Origin: Thiodiazotropha sp050305975
GTDB taxonomy: Bacteria > Pseudomonadota > Gammaproteobacteria > Chromatiales > Chromatiaceae
Length of the DNA stretch: 23,095 nt
Reading direction: 5' to 3'
NCBI GenBank assembly: GCA_050305975.1
Contig: JBNLGI010000115.1
Coordinates: 1 to 23,095, forward strand
Below are positions 20,591 to 23,095 of the stretch, one piece after another. How positions within the stretch are numbered: position 1 is the first letter of the stretch; each line of letters opens with the position of its first letter. The position numbers and the translations under genes are program-made. The notes beneath the pieces were generated by a model. It saw only the letters and a list, made by a program, of their open reading frames with translations. It was not told where the DNA came from and ran no database searches.

Positions 20591-22696
20591 TCAGGCGCGC
20601 CCGTAGTCGGCCCGCTGTCCGAGCCAGCGTTCGATCAGCCGGTCCGCCTCCTCAGGATAGTCCCTCAGCATCATCCCCGCTGCTTCGCGCACCTCGTCGA
20701 GCAGCCCCTGGTCACGTACCAGGTCGGCGATGCGCAGCTGCATCTCGCCGGTCTGGCGGGTACCGAGCACCTCGCCGGGACCGCGCATCTCCAGGTCCTT
20801 CTGGGCGATGAGGAAGCCGTCGCCGCTCTCGCGCAGGATCGCCAGACGCTCCTTGGCGTTGGCCGAGAGGGGGGCGTGATACATCAGCACGCAGTGGCTC
20901 TCGGCGGTGCCCCGCCCCACCCGGCCGCGCAACTGGTGCAGCTGGGCCAGGCCGAGCCGCTCCGCATTCTCGATGATCATGAGGCTGGCGTTGGGCACGT
21001 CGACCCCCACCTCGATCACCGTGGTGGCCACCAGCAGGTCGAGGTCGCCGGCCTTGAAGGCGGCCATCATGCGCTCCTTCTCGTCCGCCTTGACGCGGCC
21101 GTGGACCAGCCCCACCCGCAACTCGGGCAGGGCCTCGGTGAGCAGGCGCTCACTCTCCTCCGCCGCCTGGCACTGCAGGGCCTCCGACTCCTCGATCAGA
21201 GTGCAGACCCAATAGGCCTGCCTGCCCTCGGCGCAGGCGGCGCGCACCCGCGCCACCACCTCGTCGCGGCGCTGGTCGGAGATCACCGCGGTGGTCACCG
21301 GCTTGCGCCCCGGCGGCAGGCTGTCGATCACCGAGAGGTCGAGGTCGGCGTAGGCGGTCATGGCCAGGGTGCGCGGAATGGGGGTGGCGGTCATGATCAG
21401 TTGATGGGGAAAGTGGCCCTGCCGGCTCCCCTTCTCGCGCAGGGCGAGACGCTGATGCACGCCGAAGCGGTGCTGCTCGTCGATGATGACCAGACCCAAA
21501 TCGTCGAACACCACGTCCTGCTGGAACAGGGCGTGGGTGCCCACCGCCAGCTGGGCGTTGCCGCCGGCGATCTCGGCCAGGGTCTGCTCGCGGGCCCTGC
21601 CCTTCATGCGGCCGGTGAGCCAGGCGATGCGCACCCCCAGGGGCTCCAGCCACTGGCAGAAGCTGCGCAGATGCTGCTCTGCCAGCAGTTCGGTGGGGGC
21701 CATCAGCGCCACCTGGCTGCCGGCGGCGATCGCCTGCAGGGCGGCCAGGGCGCTGACGATGGTCTTGCCGGCCCCCACGTCGCCCTGCACCAGGCGCTGC
21801 ATGGGGCGGGGCTGAGCCAGGTCCTGTGCGATCTCGGCCACCACCCGCTGCTGGGCCTCGGTGAGCCGGAAGGGGATGCTGTCGAGCAGCCGCTGTTTGA
21901 GCGCGCTCGCCACCGGCAGAGGGGTGGCGCGGATACGCTGGTGCTGGATGCGCAGCTTGCGCAGGCTGATCTGATGCGCCAGCAGCTCCTCGAAGGTGAG
22001 GCGCTGCTGGGCCGGGTGGGTGCCGGTCAACAGCTGCTGCTGATCGGCGTCCGGCGGCGGGCGGTGCAGGTAGCTCACCGCCTGGGCCAGGCTCTGCAGG
22101 CGGAAGCGCCCGAGCAGGCTCTCGGGCAACAGCTCCCGCAGTCCTTGCGGATGGCGGTCGAGCTGCGCCAGCGCCTGCTGCATGAGGCCGCGCAGGGTGA
22201 GCTGGTGCACCCCCTCGGTGGTGGGGTAGATGGGGGTCAGGGCCTGCTCCACTGCCAGCGGTTCGTCGGGATCGACCCGCTGGTATTCGGGATGCACCAT
22301 CTCCAGGCTGTTGGGCCCGTTGCGCACCTCGCCGAAACAGCGCAGCCGCACCCCGCGGGCCAGGGCCTGGCGCTGGGCGTTGCTGAAGTAGAAGAAGCGC
22401 AGGATGATGCCGCCGGTGCCGTCGGAGATGCGCACCAGCAGGGAGCGGCGGCGGCCGAACTTGATCTCGGCCAGATCCACCTCGCCCTCGATCACCACCT
22501 GGTCGCCCCGGCGCACCGCGCCGATGGGCTGGATGCGGGTGCGGTCCTGGTAGCGCAACGGCAGGTGGAACAGCAGGTCCTGCACCGACGCGATATTGAG
22601 TTTGACGAGCTTTTCCGCATTCCTTGCGCCGACACCTTTGAGTTCGGTGACCGGTTGCTCGGCCAGGTTGACTGGCAGACTGTCCTGTTTTTTCAA
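20591..22696 (-). CDS. recG: ATP-dependent DNA helicase RecG
   Basis: Cytoplasmic superfamily 2 helicase that regresses stalled replication forks and remodels D-loops and R-loops. The 701-aa length is typical. The N-terminal wedge domain, about 1-240, opens with VTELKGVGARNAEKLVKLNI, then LLFHLPLRYQDRT around 41-53. The helicase core shows Walker A GDVGAGKT (305-312), APTELLAEQH (333-342), DEQH (406-409) with RFGVHQR, TATPIPRTLAMT, VGLVHGRVK, ATTVIEVGVDVPNAS and QLHQLRGRVGRG. The C-terminal part includes ESGDGFLIAQKDLEMRGPGEVLGTRQTG. A nested palindrome lies 20-75 bp upstream and should be in its transcript leader. The beta-helix lipoprotein gene follows after 16 bp, probably on the same mRNA. 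Confidence 0.98.
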   Translation of the reverse strand: MKKQDSLPVNLAEQPVTELKGVGARNAEKLVKLNIASVQDLLFHLPLRYQDRTRIQPIGAVRRGDQVVIEGEVDLAEIKFGRRRSLLVRISDGTGGIILRFFYFSNAQRQALARGVRLRCFGEVRNGPNSLEMVHPEYQRVDPDEPLAVEQALTPIYPTTEGVHQLTLRGLMQQALAQLDRHPQGLRELLPESLLGRFRLQSLAQAVSYLHRPPPDADQQQLLTGTHPAQQRLTFEELLAHQISLRKLRIQHQRIRATPLPVASALKQRLLDSIPFRLTEAQQRVVAEIAQDLAQPRPMQRLVQGDVGAGKTIVSALAALQAIAAGSQVALMAPTELLAEQHLRSFCQWLEPLGVRIAWLTGRMKGRAREQTLAEIAGGNAQLAVGTHALFQQDVVFDDLGLVIIDEQHRFGVHQRLALREKGSRQGHFPHQLIMTATPIPRTLAMTAYADLDLSVIDSLPPGRKPVTTAVISDQRRDEVVARVRAACAEGRQAYWVCTLIEESEALQCQAAEESERLLTEALPELRVGLVHGRVKADEKERMMAAFKAGDLDLLVATTVIEVGVDVPNASLMIIENAERLGLAQLHQLRGRVGRGTAESHCVLMYHAPLSANAKERLAILRESGDGFLIAQKDLEMRGPGEVLGTRQTGEMQLRIADLVRDQGLLDEVREAAGMMLRDYPEEADRLIERWLGQRADYGRA

Positions 22697-22716
22697 TGGC
22701 GCACGCTTTCGCTGTA

Positions 22717-22769
22717 AGATCGGTTGCTCATCCGAATGTCGCAGACATTAGGCGCAAAGCGACCGATCT
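22717..22769. repeat. Nested palindrome upstream of recG
   Basis: The outer arms AGATCGGT (22717-22724) and ACCGATCT (22762-22769) are perfect over 8 bp. Inside, TTGC (22724-22727) faces GCAA (22754-22757), and the core is AATGTC, GCA, GACATT (22735-22749), a perfect 6-bp hairpin. As RNA this is one branched-free, multi-step stem starting about 20 nt before the recG ATG on the minus strand. No T-run follows, so it is not a terminator. Confidence 0.6.
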
Positions 22770-22793
22770 GTATGATCGACTTCAACCGGGTTT

Positions 22794-22812
22794 GGTGGGG
22801 CAGGGCCCCACC
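22794..22812. repeat. REP-like palindrome, family A (copy 3, without head)
   Basis: The arms GGTGGGGC (22794-22801) and GCCCCACC (22805-22812) with a 3-nt loop are identical to the other family A copies, but the CTAC/GTAG head is replaced by AAAA. It lies in the recG-yjbQ divergent spacer. Confidence 0.8.
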
Positions 22813-22919
22813 AAAATGGCGTTTAAGATAGCCATTCGTTACTGACCCTGGATCCGGGATTGGCTCACTCGGGGTCACAATTTCAGAAGCATGCCAGAAG
22901 CAGCAGGAGTAGTGCAAAG

Positions 22920-23095
22920 ATGGTGATCCAGCGGCAACTCAAGATCGACACCCGGGGACGCAACACCTACAACATCACCCGCCAGGTGGCGGAAGTGGTC
23001 GAGGCCTCCGGCATCACCAGCGGCCTGTGTCAGGTCTTCATCCACCACACCAGCGCCTCGCTGATCCTGTGCGAGAACGCCGACCCCACGGTGCG
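22920..23095 (+). CDS. yjbQ: YjbQ family protein, UPF0047 (3' end outside window)
   Basis: Only the first 58 codons are in the window. They read MVIQRQLKIDTRGRNTYNIT, then TSGLCQVFIHHTSASLILCENADPTV. This is the N-terminal half of the YjbQ/UPF0047 family, a small (~140 aa) cytoplasmic protein linked to weak thiamine-phosphate synthase activity. The conserved FIHHTSASL motif belongs to the family pocket. AGGAG stands ten bases before the ATG. It is divergent from recG, with a REP repeat and the recG leader between them. Confidence 0.9.
   Translation, partial: MVIQRQLKIDTRGRNTYNITRQVAEVVEASGITSGLCQVFIHHTSASLILCENADPTV

Noticed and set aside
20876..22717. A 613-codon frame on the plus strand opposite recG
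   Set aside because: It is a high-GC antisense shadow, rich in His, Gln and Leu with no family features, while recG on the other strand is unmistakable.

Overview
The window looks like a chromosomal segment of a GC-rich gammaproteobacterium, probably in or near the Chromatiales and relatives (sulfur-oxidiser-like). This placement is an inference from ftsEX-rpoH synteny, a bioB-F-H-C-D operon, ubiC-ubiA, ExeA/GspB homologues, a PEP-CTERM protein and GTAG-headed REP repeats. It is not a phylogenetic result. Most of the window is housekeeping, and no tRNA, rRNA, CRISPR array, transposase or integrase was seen. The more unusual content lies in the regulatory DNA and in a few accessory genes.

Layout. 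1-2582 (+): ftsE (5' end cut off), ftsX and rpoH. The rpoH promoter is overlapped by a near-perfect CIRCE (HrcA) operator, and a small hairpin covers its ribosome binding site. 2620-2648: terminator shared with the convergent PEP-CTERM gene (3260-2673, -), which has a sigma-54-type promoter. 3319-3700: no gene, but three inverted repeats. 3701-8317 (-): the biotin operon bioBFHCD, driven by a promoter overlapped by a BirA operator in the bioB-comF spacer. bioA and birA are not in the window. 8398-10053 (+): comF and an HDOD-domain gene. 10138-13007 (-): a Sel1-repeat gene, exeA and gspB/exeB, without the rest of a type II secretion system. 13236-15620 (+): an exported DUF255/SSP411 protein with an added DsbD_N-like C-terminal domain. 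15979-17145 (+): a two-gene holin plus M15 peptidase cassette with no other phage genes. 17204-17369: a cluster of REP repeats. 17427-18919 (-): ubiA and ubiC. 19021-22696 (-): a beta-helix lipoprotein gene and recG. 22920-end (+): the start of a yjbQ-family gene.

How the parts work together. FtsEX couples divisome assembly to cell-wall hydrolysis. RpoH is the heat-shock sigma factor. BioC and BioH make pimeloyl-ACP, and BioF, BioD and BioB carry it on to biotin, apart from the BioA step. UbiC and UbiA start ubiquinone synthesis. Two related short palindromic repeats (six copies) recur between genes. They fit the REP type that RAYT transposases mobilise in trans.

The best leads for a second look are the CIRCE-controlled rpoH, the domesticated-looking holin/peptidase pair, the thioredoxin-DUF255-DsbD_N fusion, the sigma-54 site on the PEP-CTERM gene and the GTAG-REP family.
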